A stretch of 55,896 bases of DNA from Spirochaetota bacterium (GCA_013151965.1 JAADHF010000073.1:1-55896), one strand, 5' to 3'. Positions 1-9,124 are shown, counted from the first letter of the stretch. Notes: generated by a model not told the origin, from the letters alone. Made by a program: numbers and translations.

Positions 1-188
1 GTACCCTGATCGGCTGCCCAGTCTGCAAGCGGTATAGCGCTTATAAGATTCGTGCCTCTGTATTCCGTAAACAGATCGCTCTGGCTGCATGCGGATAACA
101 GCAGCACAAAAACCATCAAAACAGCCGAACCGGATAATAATAATTTACAGGTTTTAAATATCTGTACGGATACTGTTTTTCTTGTCAT
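1..188 (-). CDS. lipoprotein, N-terminal part (cut by window edge)
   Basis: Only the first 62 codons lie in the window. The reading frame starts at the ATG at 188 and runs open to the window edge. The product begins with a basic N-terminus (MTRK), a hydrophobic stretch and a lipobox L-L-S-A-C near residue 34, so it should be exported and lipidated by Lgt/LspA. The remaining visible residues match no family that I recognise. There is no Shine-Dalgarno sequence; a -10 box lies 6 nt upstream, so the message may be leaderless. Confidence 0.7.
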   Translation of the reverse strand, partial: MTRKTVSVQIFKTCKLLLSGSAVLMVFVLLLSACSQSDLFTEYRGTNLISAIPLADWAADQG

Positions 189-194
189 ACTAAT

Positions 195-223
195 AGTATA
201 GCTCTTTTTTAAAAGTTTTTCAC
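195..223 (-). promoter_or_regulatory. promoter of the edge lipoprotein gene
   Basis: On the minus strand, GTGAAA (218-223) and TATACT (195-200) are separated by 17 bp. Only 6 nt separate the -10 box from the ATG at 188. A 13-bp palindrome (187-199, ATACTA-A-TAGTAT) covers the -10 box and start codon and could be an operator. Confidence 0.45.
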
Positions 224-232
224 GTTCTCATT

Positions 233-1060
233 TTAAGAAAGCAACTTCTTAAGCACCTCTCTATATTCGGGTATTGTATTTGCATACCGTATTATTGCTT
301 CCAGGTATCCGCACGGTTCACCGGTATCGAGCCGCATTCCGTCGACCTGCTTATATACCACTTTTCCCATTTTAGCCAGAGCACGGACAGCATAGGTATG
401 GTAGTACTCACCGCTCGTATGTTCCTTTAGCCCCTTTTCGAGCCATTCAAATATCTCCGGTATATATAGAAATCTTCCGATAGATGCTTCCTTGCCGGGT
501 TCCGAACCTTTAACCGGCTTTTCCACAATATCCTTTACATGAATTCCATCGTCCGCCATGGAAATAACACCGTATCTGTTTATATCGGGAGGGTCGTGCA
601 GGGTTGCAAGCACACAGCAGCCGGTCTTTTTATACTTTTCGATTAATTGAAGCGATAATGGTTTTTCCCCGAAGTGAAGATCATCGGGATATGCCACTAC
701 AAAGGGTTCGTTATTAACAAATGGTTTTGCCAGCAGAAGAGCCTGCCCAGTACCTTTCATCTCTTTCTGCCTGACGAAATAGAAATGAGCTTCCGGAGGA
801 TGAACCTTTTTAAGCTTCTGATGTGCACCTTCTCTGTTAAAAACACTTTCCAGTTCGATTTCTCTGTCTATATAATCTTCAAGGCTCTGTTTTCTCCTGG
901 ATGTTATTACCAGAATTTCTCTTATACCGGAGTTTAAAAACTCTTCTATAATAAAATCTATGGACGGTTTATTTATAAGCGGAAGCATCTCCTTCGGTAC
1001 CGTTTTAGTAACTGGTAAAAACCGGGTTCCGTAGCCCGCTGCTAAAATTACTCCCTTCAA
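233..1060 (-). CDS. galU: UTP--glucose-1-phosphate uridylyltransferase GalU
   Basis: Makes UDP-glucose from UTP and glucose-1-phosphate, a cytoplasmic step feeding glycan and glycolipid synthesis. At 275 aa it has the usual bacterial GalU length. It opens with the nucleotidyltransferase signature GYGTRFLPVTKTVPKEMLP (residues 9-27), and further family motifs follow: QKEMKGTGQALL, the metal-site AYPDD, and IVEKP. The start is a TTG at 1060, supported by AAGGAG seven bases upstream. It diverges from the MATE gene. Together with manA and the polysaccharide cluster it fits surface-glycan precursor supply. The family assignment is secure from motifs. Confidence 0.95.
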   Translation of the reverse strand: MKGVILAAGYGTRFLPVTKTVPKEMLPLINKPSIDFIIEEFLNSGIREILVITSRRKQSLEDYIDREIELESVFNREGAHQKLKKVHPPEAHFYFVRQKEMKGTGQALLLAKPFVNNEPFVVAYPDDLHFGEKPLSLQLIEKYKKTGCCVLATLHDPPDINRYGVISMADDGIHVKDIVEKPVKGSEPGKEASIGRFLYIPEIFEWLEKGLKEHTSGEYYHTYAVRALAKMGKVVYKQVDGMRLDTGEPCGYLEAIIRYANTIPEYREVLKKLLS

Positions 1061-1203
1061 CTATTACTCCTTCCTATGTTTCTTAATCATCATAGCATAT
1101 AACATAATATTATATTTTCAATTATCGATAAAATTTATTACATTGTAAACCTGTCTATAAATGATTTTATAACCCAATAAATAATCAAAGGTCCATTTAT
1201 ACT

Positions 1204-2595
1204 ATGAAAAACGGATTAGCATTAAAAAAATCACAGAGAATAAAAATTACACCAGAGGAAATTTTAAAAGGAAGTATACTTAAAACTCTCTTCCGTCTTG
1301 CAGTTCCCACTATGATCGCATTTACATTCCAAACTGCTTTTAACTTTATAGACAGGCTTTTTATATCCAGGCTGGGAGAACTGCAGTTCGGTGCCGTCGG
1401 CATGTCCTTTATCGTTCAGAGTATCTTAATAGCAATTGCCGCAGGCGCAGGCGCAGGAAGCAGTTCGATAATCTCAAGGTTCATCGGCGCGGAGAAATAC
1501 AGGGAAGCAAATAATGCAGCGGAACATTCCCTGTTGATTGTTATTATAACTGCAGTGATTTTTACCATCGGAGGGCCGCCTTTATCCAGGCCTCTGTTTT
1601 TACTGCTCGGTGCAACGAATAAAATGCTCCCCTACATTTTACAGTATGTAAACATTATTCTGCTGGGATCTTTTTTTGCATTTTTTGTAATGATAGGAAA
1701 CGGCATATTACGCGGCGAAGGCAACATGATAAAACCGATGCAGGTAATGGTTGCCGGAACACTGACAAATATAATACTGGATCCCTTATTAATCTTCGGC
1801 ATCGGCCCTTTCCCGGAAATGGGAATCCGGGGAGCCGCCCTTGCCACTGTTATTGCAAGGGCAGTGAGTTGTCTTTTACTTGCGCGATCACTTTTCGGCG
1901 ATAAAAACATCATCAAATTTAACTTAAAAATTTTTAAATACAGCAGCAGATTTATTAAAGGCATTTTCGAAGTAGGCGGGCCGTCCATTATTTCCCAGCT
2001 TGCACAGTCTCTGGGCCTTAGTCTTCTGTTTATACTTCTGCGCCCCTATGGCGACTATGTAAAGGCGGCATTTACAATGGGGTTTACATATCAGCAGGTT
2101 GCATTTTTACCGGTTATCGGAATTGCCATGAGCGTTCTGACCATGACAGGCCAGAATTACGGAGCTAAAAACTACACAAGGCTTAGGCAGATATTAAACC
2201 GTGCATCACTGGCAGTCGTTCTTATAATGCTTTCCTTTACAGCTGCTTTTATACTCGGCAATAAACCCTTAATAAGAGTTTTTTCCGTTAATCCGGAAGT
2301 AATGAAAACCGGGCGGGAACTTTTAATAATTTTCAGCATCGGCTTTCCTTTTATTGCACTCAGAATGGTAGAAGTAAACATTTTCCAGGGCATGGGGATG
2401 GGGTTTAAATCACTCATACTTAATCTTTCACAGATGCTGCTTTTAACAATACCTCTTGCCCTGATTATATCATTTTTTATCGGATTAAACGGTATCTGGA
2501 TCGGAATGGTAATCGGGAATTTTATCACTGCCGTAATCGGATTTTTCTGGGCAGGTATCGTTACGAAAAAAACCGGTCAGATAAGCATACGGTAA
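1204..2595 (+). CDS. MATE family efflux transporter
   Basis: Integral inner-membrane protein of 463 aa, the usual MATE length, with about twelve hydrophobic segments in two similar halves. The N-terminal half carries the MATE-like run PTMIAFTFQTAFNFIDRLFI and an AAGAGAGSSSIISRFIGA segment. MATE proteins export cationic drugs or metabolites in exchange for Na+ or H+; the substrate cannot be read from sequence. The ATG at 1204 has only a weak AAAGG 12 nt upstream, and the first 25 residues are basic and hydrophilic. It diverges from galU across about 140 bp of AT-rich sequence. Confidence 0.9.
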   Translation: MKNGLALKKSQRIKITPEEILKGSILKTLFRLAVPTMIAFTFQTAFNFIDRLFISRLGELQFGAVGMSFIVQSILIAIAAGAGAGSSSIISRFIGAEKYREANNAAEHSLLIVIITAVIFTIGGPPLSRPLFLLLGATNKMLPYILQYVNIILLGSFFAFFVMIGNGILRGEGNMIKPMQVMVAGTLTNIILDPLLIFGIGPFPEMGIRGAALATVIARAVSCLLLARSLFGDKNIIKFNLKIFKYSSRFIKGIFEVGGPSIISQLAQSLGLSLLFILLRPYGDYVKAAFTMGFTYQQVAFLPVIGIAMSVLTMTGQNYGAKNYTRLRQILNRASLAVVLIMLSFTAAFILGNKPLIRVFSVNPEVMKTGRELLIIFSIGFPFIALRMVEVNIFQGMGMGFKSLILNLSQMLLLTIPLALIISFFIGLNGIWIGMVIGNFITAVIGFFWAGIVTKKTGQISIR

Positions 2596-2621
2596 AAAGG
2601 TGCTGTATTTAATAATAAATA

Positions 2622-2650
2622 TTGCCTAATCTTTTCATATACTCTATTAT
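2622..2650 (+). promoter_or_regulatory. promoter of the ASKHA/ferredoxin gene
   Basis: TTGCCT (2622-2627) and TATTAT (2645-2650) have a 17-bp spacer. The ATG at 2660 follows the -10 box by only 9 nt and has no Shine-Dalgarno sequence, so the predicted leader is about 0-3 nt. Confidence 0.5.
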
Positions 2651-2659
2651 CGATAAACC

Positions 2660-4474
2660 ATGTGCAGGGTAAATATTCAACCCGGGAATCTTATATTTCA
2701 TGCGGAAAAAGACACCCCTTTAAGAGATTTTCTTATCAGGGAGGGTATCCTTATAGACTTCCCGTGCGGCGGCAGGGGCCTCTGCAGACAGTGTAAAGTA
2801 AAAATTGATCCTCCTCCCGGATCAGGTACGGGAGAGAGGAAAAAACTTGCGGAAGAAGAGTTAAAAAACGGTATCCGCCTGGCCTGCCAGGCAGTCATAG
2901 AAGGTAACTGCACCGTAACGATTCCCGAATCCGGAAGGGTTAATATAGCCTGGGAAGGAGCTGCGACAACCGGAGCAGAGCCGTTAATACCGGGAGAGCC
3001 GTTAATCAAAAAAATACACATCAAACTACCGGAACCTTCGCTTAAGGATCAGCGCTCCGACTGGACAAGGGTACAAGAAGAACTCAGTAAACGCAGTATA
3101 CCAATAGAAAAGCCGGCAGTCTCCTCGCTGGAGAATATGTCGTCGGCTTTAAGAAGATATAACTGGGATGCGGACATTATACTGGACGATAAAACATTTA
3201 TCGGTGTGGAGAAAAGAGGTTCGGAACCGCTTTACGGCTTTGCAGTCGATCTTGGCACGACAACCGTGGACATTTCCCTGCATCACCTGGAAACGGGAGG
3301 CAGGATAATACGTAAAACCCTGCTTAACCGCCAGGTCTCCTTCGGGGCCGATGTTATATCCAGGGCACAGCAATTCGGAACAAGCAGAGAAAAAGTCAGA
3401 AATGCAGCACTCGATACAATAAACCAGGGAGCCCGGACCATCCTTGAAGAAACCGGCATACCTGCAGAAAAAATATACAGAACCGTTATAGTCGGGAACC
3501 CGATAATGCTCCATATTCTTATCAATTTTGATCCGTACCAGCTTACCCAGGCACCGTATATACCGGTAATCTCGGATTCATTAAAAATACCGCCTGACTA
3601 TTTCGGATGGAATTTCCAGAAACATGGATGGGTGGAAACACTTCCCGTTATATCAGCATTTGTAGGGGCGGATACTGTTGGAATGATCATCGCCATGAAT
3701 ATAGACCGGGAAAAAATAACATCACTCTCCATAGATATAGGGACAAACGGAGAAATTGTTCTGTCCGATAAAGGGAACATCGTAACAACATCGACCGCTG
3801 CAGGCCCTGCTTTCGAAGGTGCCCAAATAGCATGCGGAATGCGTGCGGTAAAAGGTGCGGTTTATTCCGTTTCGATAGATGCGGAGGAAAATCAGAACAG
3901 GCAGGTGTCTTACAGAACTATCGGCAGAGGCAAACCATCAGGTATATGCGGAACAGGATTAATCTCTGCTGTTGCAGCACTGCTGAATACCGGCCTTATA
4001 GATAACACAGGCAGGCTGCTGCCCGCAGAAGAAATTACATGCCAGGCATTTAAGAGCAGGATATTTAAAATAAATGATAAACCGGCATTTGCTGTCACGG
4101 AAGATAAAACAGTTTATATCACACAGAAAGATATCAGAGAACTGCAGCTTGCAAAAGGGGCGATTCGTACCGGTGTGGAAAGCCTGCTGGACAAGGCGGG
4201 AATTACAATCGACAAACTCGACCTTATCAGGCTCGCAGGTAATTTCGGTGCCGGAATAGATGTGGAAGCCGCAATCAGAATCGGCCTTATACCGCCGGCG
4301 GACAAATCAAAAGTAGATGCCGTCGGTAATGCCGCACTGCGCGGTGCCGTCATGGTTTTAGTTTCTAAAACAGCACGGGACCGTGCCGGAATAATTGCAG
4401 AAAAATCTTCTTTTTTAGAACTTGCAGGCAAACCTGAGTTTCAGATGAGATTTGCGGAATCGATGTTCTTTTAA
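2660..4474 (+). CDS. RACo-like corrinoid-activation protein (2Fe-2S + ASKHA/DUF4445)
   Basis: A 604-aa protein with an N-terminal 2Fe-2S ferredoxin domain (C36, C42, C45 and distal C76; pattern C-x5-C-x2-C) and a large C-terminal ASKHA ATPase-like domain (DUF4445) starting near residue 190 with GFAVDLGTTTVDIS. Further ASKHA motifs are SIDIGTNGEIVL, GICGTGLISAVA and LAGNFGAG. Characterised relatives (RACo, RamA) reductively reactivate the cobalt of corrinoid proteins at ATP cost. No corrinoid protein or methyltransferase lies in the window, so the partner must be elsewhere. Domain identity is clear; the physiological target is inferred. Confidence 0.88.
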   Translation: MCRVNIQPGNLIFHAEKDTPLRDFLIREGILIDFPCGGRGLCRQCKVKIDPPPGSGTGERKKLAEEELKNGIRLACQAVIEGNCTVTIPESGRVNIAWEGAATTGAEPLIPGEPLIKKIHIKLPEPSLKDQRSDWTRVQEELSKRSIPIEKPAVSSLENMSSALRRYNWDADIILDDKTFIGVEKRGSEPLYGFAVDLGTTTVDISLHHLETGGRIIRKTLLNRQVSFGADVISRAQQFGTSREKVRNAALDTINQGARTILEETGIPAEKIYRTVIVGNPIMLHILINFDPYQLTQAPYIPVISDSLKIPPDYFGWNFQKHGWVETLPVISAFVGADTVGMIIAMNIDREKITSLSIDIGTNGEIVLSDKGNIVTTSTAAGPAFEGAQIACGMRAVKGAVYSVSIDAEENQNRQVSYRTIGRGKPSGICGTGLISAVAALLNTGLIDNTGRLLPAEEITCQAFKSRIFKINDKPAFAVTEDKTVYITQKDIRELQLAKGAIRTGVESLLDKAGITIDKLDLIRLAGNFGAGIDVEAAIRIGLIPPADKSKVDAVGNAALRGAVMVLVSKTARDRAGIIAEKSSFLELAGKPEFQMRFAESMFF

Positions 4475-4494
4475 GTTCGTAAGAGATGCCGGAA

Positions 4495-5241
4495 TCAGCG
4501 TTTTTTTATAAACAGTCCCTGCCTGGTCTGAAATCTGAATATCCGGCCGTTAAATCTGGAGCTCTTTTCCTGCAATGTTTTAAAAATAAAATCCGCATAT
4601 TCGGTTATAACAGTATTGGCGGATAAAAACCCGTTAATCCTAACATCCGCATTGGAAACTGTTTTTATAAAAGATTCAAATCCATTTAATATTAATGCTT
4701 CAAGAGGCGTAAAATCGGATACATTAACCTCCGAATATTGAACAAGAGCAATACCGCTTCCCGTCTTCTCTTCCGCACCTCCGGTACGATAACGGGCAAG
4801 TTCCTTTATCAGGAAAAGATTTCCCTTTACCCATGCATCCAGAACGGATTCTATATCGGCAAACTGTATATCACAGAACCTTCGCCGTCCCGCCCCTGCA
4901 GTATGTACTGAGTCTTCCGCGGAAACAGCCAGGGAGGATATTTTACCTGTTTCTTTCCCGCTGCCGCGGTTTAAACCGGCATATGGCGTCTGTAGAATAA
5001 CGGCGTCGTCGATGCGCTTAAAATGATTAAGACCTGCCAGTATCACATTTCGGGCGGAAATCGGAGATCTTCGGGACCATTTAACCTGAAGGTACCTTTC
5101 ACTGCCCATCGAAGAAAATGATTCGATTTTTTCATCCGAGCTCGATGCGGTAATCAGCCGGATACCGGAGGCAATATATTTTCCTGCTATTTCATAACCT
5201 AAGGGAGTATCGACATCTGTAATAAGAACAACCTTTTCCAT
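4495..5241 (-). CDS. degenerate SDR-like Rossmann protein, probably non-catalytic
   Basis: A 248-aa protein starting VVLITDVDTPLGYEIAGKYI, which aligns with the beta-alpha-beta start of short-chain dehydrogenases, but the TGxxxGxG glycine motif is eroded to TDVDTPLG. The position expected for the catalytic Tyr-x3-Lys reads LIQ/FTPLEALILNG-type sequence with neither residue, and the NNAG motif is also absent. It may bind a nucleotide or act structurally. It is last in a minus-strand group behind the membrane protein and ArsA-like genes, but has its own promoter-like sequence. The SDR-fold assignment is moderate; no activity is claimed. Confidence 0.65.
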   Translation of the reverse strand: MEKVVLITDVDTPLGYEIAGKYIASGIRLITASSSDEKIESFSSMGSERYLQVKWSRRSPISARNVILAGLNHFKRIDDAVILQTPYAGLNRGSGKETGKISSLAVSAEDSVHTAGAGRRRFCDIQFADIESVLDAWVKGNLFLIKELARYRTGGAEEKTGSGIALVQYSEVNVSDFTPLEALILNGFESFIKTVSNADVRINGFLSANTVITEYADFIFKTLQEKSSRFNGRIFRFQTRQGLFIKKR

Positions 5242-5249
5242 GCGTGCTT

Positions 5250-5278
5250 ATATTATATTTATTAAAGTCACAGGTCAA
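5250..5278 (-). promoter_or_regulatory. promoter of the SDR-like gene
   Basis: Minus strand TTGACC (5273-5278), 17-bp spacer, TAATAT (5250-5255; TATAAT overlaps it). The ATG at 5241 follows by 8 nt without a Shine-Dalgarno sequence, again a near-leaderless arrangement. Confidence 0.5.
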
Positions 5279-5287
5279 GTTTTAGAC

Positions 5288-6001
5288 TTAACCGGATTGG
5301 ACATTCTGTTCCACAGCGAATTGCCTGTCCCTGATCCAGTTAAATATCGGCTTAAGATTCTTTTCCACCGAATCATATCCGGGAATCATAAAAGTAAATA
5401 TTCTTTCTTCTTCCGGCACAACTGCTATGTGTTTTACCGTACCGGGCGATCCCATCCGAGCGGCAAGCGCCAAAAGCTTTTTTTTAATGGCTTCATCCTC
5501 ATAGTAGAGGATATAATCATTTCCGTCCCAATTAAAAGATTCCTCATTCAGTTTTTCAGCATTCATAATTTTAGGACTCCGAAATTTAGAGTACTTCCTC
5601 TCTATAATATGGCCCTCTTTTAAAATCCATCCGGCCTTCTTCCGCGGAGTAAGGAAAAAAATTATAAAAAGCCTGTCGAACCTCTGTATGATTAAAGAGA
5701 ACGGCAGATAAAGCCATGACTGCCTCGGCAAAAGAGTAATCGTTGCATCGACCCGTCTGTAAATATCATTGCGTTTCGGTATTAAATTGGCATGATACCC
5801 CGTTACACCGCCGATATTTGTAAACTGCTGATCTTTTGGTTTTATAAGGTTAACAAGGGCCTTAAAGGCCGAAAGATATATTTTTTTGTTTCTCCTTACT
5901 CCCCATGAGTAGCCGATGGTTATAATCAATGTTGCCGCAATAAAGAGATAAAAAATAGGCTCATTTATAATGTCTTTGTGCTGAAACAGATTATCTAACA
6001 A
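5288..6001 (-). CDS. membrane-anchored protein of unknown function
   Basis: I do not recognise this 237-aa product. A hydrophobic helix at residues 14-34 (EPIFYLFIAATLIITIGYSW) precedes a basic loop, so the bulk is probably cytoplasmic. A second hydrophobic patch near residues 95-117 (YLPFSLII, LFIIFFL) could be a re-entrant or second membrane segment. The C-terminal half is soluble-looking, mixed alpha/beta. The start is a TTG at 6001, chosen because AGGGGAG lies six bases upstream. It follows the ArsA-like gene by 52 bp in the same direction and may be co-transcribed. Confidence 0.75.
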   Translation of the reverse strand: MLDNLFQHKDIINEPIFYLFIAATLIITIGYSWGVRRNKKIYLSAFKALVNLIKPKDQQFTNIGGVTGYHANLIPKRNDIYRRVDATITLLPRQSWLYLPFSLIIQRFDRLFIIFFLTPRKKAGWILKEGHIIERKYSKFRSPKIMNAEKLNEESFNWDGNDYILYYEDEAIKKKLLALAARMGSPGTVKHIAVVPEEERIFTFMIPGYDSVEKNLKPIFNWIRDRQFAVEQNVQSG

Positions 6002-6053
6002 AACGTACTCCCCTTTTTCATTATGCCGAAGGATCCTGTATGTGCTTTATAAG

Positions 6054-6974
6054 CTATAGCAGTATCTCTGTAAGACTGCCGACCATAGTATAAGCCTTTT
6101 TCGGAGGCGGTTCCATCCTTTTAATTCGCATCAATTTAATACAATTGTTATTGATTAGAAGTTTTTTTTCTATCTCCTCCGCTTCTTTAAGGTATTTATC
6201 TTCCACTTTGTTGTTAATTGCAATACGAAACGGGAGTTTAAGCTCCTTTAAAGCATTTATAAGCCTCCGGGACTCCTTTAATGAGAGAAAATCCGGGTTA
6301 AAAACAACAACAATCGAATTATTGTTTCCCTCCAGGAATATTCTAAGCCGCATAAACCGCATTTCTATCTCTTTAAGTTTTTTCATCACCATATCATCTG
6401 CTTCTTTATAGGCCAATTTAATACCTTCTTTAGAAATCCTGCCGTTTATATTATGTATGGTGTACCTTTTCTCCAGGATACTGCCGCGTATTTTTTTAAG
6501 CCTGTCTATCCATGAAAGCGTAACTACAGGGAGAGCAAGTATTCTCAAGGTAAGTCCCGTAGGAGGAGTATCTATAATTATGTAATCGAAATTTTCTTTT
6601 TCTACACGTAAAAGCTCCTCCATGGCGGTTAAAGATGCATATTCCTCTATTCCGGGAGAATATTTTAAAATCTGAAAATAACGGTCCATATTAAAAGGTT
6701 TTAAATAACTGTAGATACCCTCCAGCAGGTTTATATTTTCTTTGATATACTTCGCAGATGCTTTTTCGAGGTTTACCTCCATAAGATACAGCTCTTTATC
6801 GAATCTCTTCTTTTTGTGGGAAAGTTTTAATCCGAATATATCCCCCAGGTTATGCGCAGGATCAAAGGATACTGCGAGAACACGTTTACCCATCAAGGCA
6901 AGCTGCCAGGCAGCTGCAGACGCCATGGTGGATTTACCGGTGCCGCCTTTTCCCGTGAAAAAAAATGTTTTCAT
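6054..6974 (-). CDS. ArsA/Get3-family ATPase
   Basis: A single-domain 306-aa ATPase of the ArsA/Get3 class. The deviant Walker A motif is GKGGTGKST (residues 8-16), followed by switch I VSFDPAHNLGDIFG and switch II IIIDTPPTGLTLRIL. Family members form dimers that couple ATP to arsenite efflux (ArsA) or chaperone tail-anchored membrane proteins (Get3). No arsB, arsR or arsC is nearby, and the recognised cysteine metal site of ArsA is not apparent, so arsenite export is unlikely. It follows the 98-aa gene by 15 bp and precedes a membrane-anchored protein, suggesting a small functional unit with an unknown client. Confidence 0.85.
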   Translation of the reverse strand: MKTFFFTGKGGTGKSTMASAAAWQLALMGKRVLAVSFDPAHNLGDIFGLKLSHKKKRFDKELYLMEVNLEKASAKYIKENINLLEGIYSYLKPFNMDRYFQILKYSPGIEEYASLTAMEELLRVEKENFDYIIIDTPPTGLTLRILALPVVTLSWIDRLKKIRGSILEKRYTIHNINGRISKEGIKLAYKEADDMVMKKLKEIEMRFMRLRIFLEGNNNSIVVVFNPDFLSLKESRRLINALKELKLPFRIAINNKVEDKYLKEAEEIEKKLLINNNCIKLMRIKRMEPPPKKAYTMVGSLTEILL

Positions 6975-6989
6975 TATTCTTTTATTAAT

Positions 6990-7286
6990 CTAACCGATAT
7001 CCATAAGCCCCGCAAGCTCGGCAAGAGCATCCGACGAGTCTTTTGCACGTGTCTCTAAAATCCTTAACTCATATTCGAGGAACGGGAACAGCTCGACTGC
7101 AAGGAAAGCCGGAGGTGCAGGGATACCTGCAAAAGAACCCATAAGGAGCAGGATAAAAATATTCTCAAGCTCTCTTTCCTCGTAGGACGTAAGCTCGGTT
7201 ACCCTGCTCCTGTGGGATTCGCCGAGGACGGAAAAAAACCACTTAAAAACATTTATAATCTTCATTAAAAAGTCTTTTAACAGCAT
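6990..7286 (-). CDS. small helical protein upstream of the ArsA-like ATPase
   Basis: A 98-aa protein not recognised by family. The N-terminus (LLKDFLMKIINVFKWFFSVLG) is amphipathic and aromatic-rich; the middle (ENIFILLLMGSFAGIPAPPA) is hydrophobic and could insert in or lie on a membrane; the C-terminus is an acidic helix with EYELRILETRAKDSS. The gene has a GAGG-type ribosome binding site and is separated from the ATPase by only 15 bp, so the two are likely co-translated. It may be a partner or client of the ATPase. Confidence 0.7.
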   Translation of the reverse strand: MLLKDFLMKIINVFKWFFSVLGESHRSRVTELTSYEERELENIFILLLMGSFAGIPAPPAFLAVELFPFLEYELRILETRAKDSSDALAELAGLMDIG

Positions 7287-7372
7287 ATTTCCGTCCTCAA
7301 AATATCAATCTTTTAAAACAAACGTCTAAACCGCTGATATGCCCGAACAGCTTAAAAACCGGTTGTTTAAAA

Positions 7373-9094
7373 TTATGCTTCCTCTTCCAGAGGCTTCTTA
7401 TAGGTTCTTAAGAAATCAATTATGAATACTATATTCATAATAAGCATTATTATCTCGATCACCATAACTGTTATACCTGTTGCAGGACTCTTGGCGATTG
7501 TTCCGGGCAGAACTACTATTATAAACCAGATTATGGCGGCTGTAACTGTAATCCAGAGAAAATAAGCAGGTATAACTGCTACCGCAGAAGCTTTGGATTT
7601 TAACCTCTTTGCTACCCAGGCGGAACCTGTAAGCAGTGCTATGGCTGCAATCAATTGATTTGCAGAACCGAAAGAAGGCCAGAGAATTGTAAAGTTTCTG
7701 CTCCATGCAAGCCATATACCTATTGCCGCAGGCACTAACGATGCTATCCAGCGGTTTGTTAAAAACCTGTATATCCCCTCACTCTTATCCTTTAATGGTG
7801 AAAGCAGTTCCGTGAGGCAGTACCTTGCCAGCCGGTTGGTCGTATCGAGGGTTGTCATGGCAAAAGATGCAACCCACATGCCGGCAATAACCTCGACTAT
7901 CTTGACCGGAATAAACTTAAGCCAGGTGCTGGCCACCATCTGGGCATACGAAGCGGTAAACATTGCTGCTTTCGGGTACTTTGCCATCATGGCATGAGTG
8001 TACTGACTTCCCCATCCTGCAGCGGATATCTCCTGCCCCGCATTTTTAAGAAGTGTAAAACCGAAGCCTGCAACAGCAATAACAACTATTGTGGAGAGAA
8101 ATCCCTCGGTAAGCATAGCGCCGTAGCCTATCATCAGCCCGTCTTTCTCTTTTTCGAGCTGTTTGGAAGATGTTCCGGAGCCTACCAGCGAATGGAAACC
8201 GGAGAGAGAGCCGCAGGCAATAATAAGGGGTATAACAGGCCAGAAAGGAGTCGGGTTGCCTCCGCTTATTATCGGGGCAAAGCTTGTAAACGCAGGTGTT
8301 GTAAAGGCGTGCAGGCTAAAGACTGCCCCTATTGCTCCGATTAACAGACCGAAATAGAGCAGCCATGAGTTTAAGTAATCCCTGGGCTGCAGCAGCACAT
8401 TAACCGGTACGGCGGATGCAATTATAATGTAGAAAAACATTACAATTATCCATACATTATAGGTAGCCTTAATAGGAATCACAGTACCGCCCCAGATAGC
8501 AAGACTTAACATGATAATACCTATAATTGTTACAAGGGTAAAATTCATTTTAAGCCTGTACATGAGAACACCGAGTATCAGAGCCGCAAGAATCTTTAAG
8601 ATATACGCTGACGGTACCGCCGGGTCGCGTACGAATATACCGCCCAAAACCGCTCCGAATGCAGCAATTACAAGAATCAACAGGAAGAATACGAGCCAGT
8701 AAAACAGTATTCCCGTCCTCTTTGTAATCAGATCCGATGCAACGAACTGGATGGACTTACCATCATACCTTACCGAAGCCATCAGCGACAGATAATCATG
8801 AACCGCTCCGATAAATATGTTGCCGAACCAGACCCAGGCTAAAGCGGGCAGCCAGCCCCATGCCATTGCAAGTACTGGTCCTATGATAGGAGCTGCACCA
8901 GCAATGGAGGCAAAATGGTGGCCGAAGAGTACCGCTTTTCTGGCAGGTACGTAGTCCACACCATCATAGAGCCTCTGTGATGGTGTTGCATTGTCGTTGG
9001 AAGCTTTTACTACATCTTTCTCTAACTTCTTACCATAGGTAAAGTAGAGAACGACATATATTGCTAATCCAACAAGAACAATAAGCGTCGTCAT
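7373..9094 (-). CDS. cstA: CstA-family carbon starvation transporter
   Basis: A 573-aa polytopic membrane protein with about sixteen hydrophobic segments. The CstA signature GHHFASIAGAAPIIGPVLA is present, followed by WIWFG-type and NIFIGAVHDYLSL motifs. Characterised members import pyruvate or peptides during carbon limitation. It is the shorter form, lacking the long C-terminal extension of E. coli CstA. The ATG at 9094 is preceded by TAGGAGG. The promoter region contains an 8-bp perfect inverted repeat, consistent with control by a repressor or activator. No LytTR/BtsSR-type regulator is adjacent. Confidence 0.93.
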   Translation of the reverse strand: MTTLIVLVGLAIYVVLYFTYGKKLEKDVVKASNDNATPSQRLYDGVDYVPARKAVLFGHHFASIAGAAPIIGPVLAMAWGWLPALAWVWFGNIFIGAVHDYLSLMASVRYDGKSIQFVASDLITKRTGILFYWLVFFLLILVIAAFGAVLGGIFVRDPAVPSAYILKILAALILGVLMYRLKMNFTLVTIIGIIMLSLAIWGGTVIPIKATYNVWIIVMFFYIIIASAVPVNVLLQPRDYLNSWLLYFGLLIGAIGAVFSLHAFTTPAFTSFAPIISGGNPTPFWPVIPLIIACGSLSGFHSLVGSGTSSKQLEKEKDGLMIGYGAMLTEGFLSTIVVIAVAGFGFTLLKNAGQEISAAGWGSQYTHAMMAKYPKAAMFTASYAQMVASTWLKFIPVKIVEVIAGMWVASFAMTTLDTTNRLARYCLTELLSPLKDKSEGIYRFLTNRWIASLVPAAIGIWLAWSRNFTILWPSFGSANQLIAAIALLTGSAWVAKRLKSKASAVAVIPAYFLWITVTAAIIWFIIVVLPGTIAKSPATGITVMVIEIIMLIMNIVFIIDFLRTYKKPLEEEA

Positions 9095-9124
9095 TGAGAA
9101 CCTCCTATTAACAAATTTTAACTC

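Noticed and set aside
1632..1988. Frames opposite the MATE gene and other antisense frames
   Set aside because: They are shadows of strong coding frames with typical family motifs; no independent ribosome binding sites or domain signatures.
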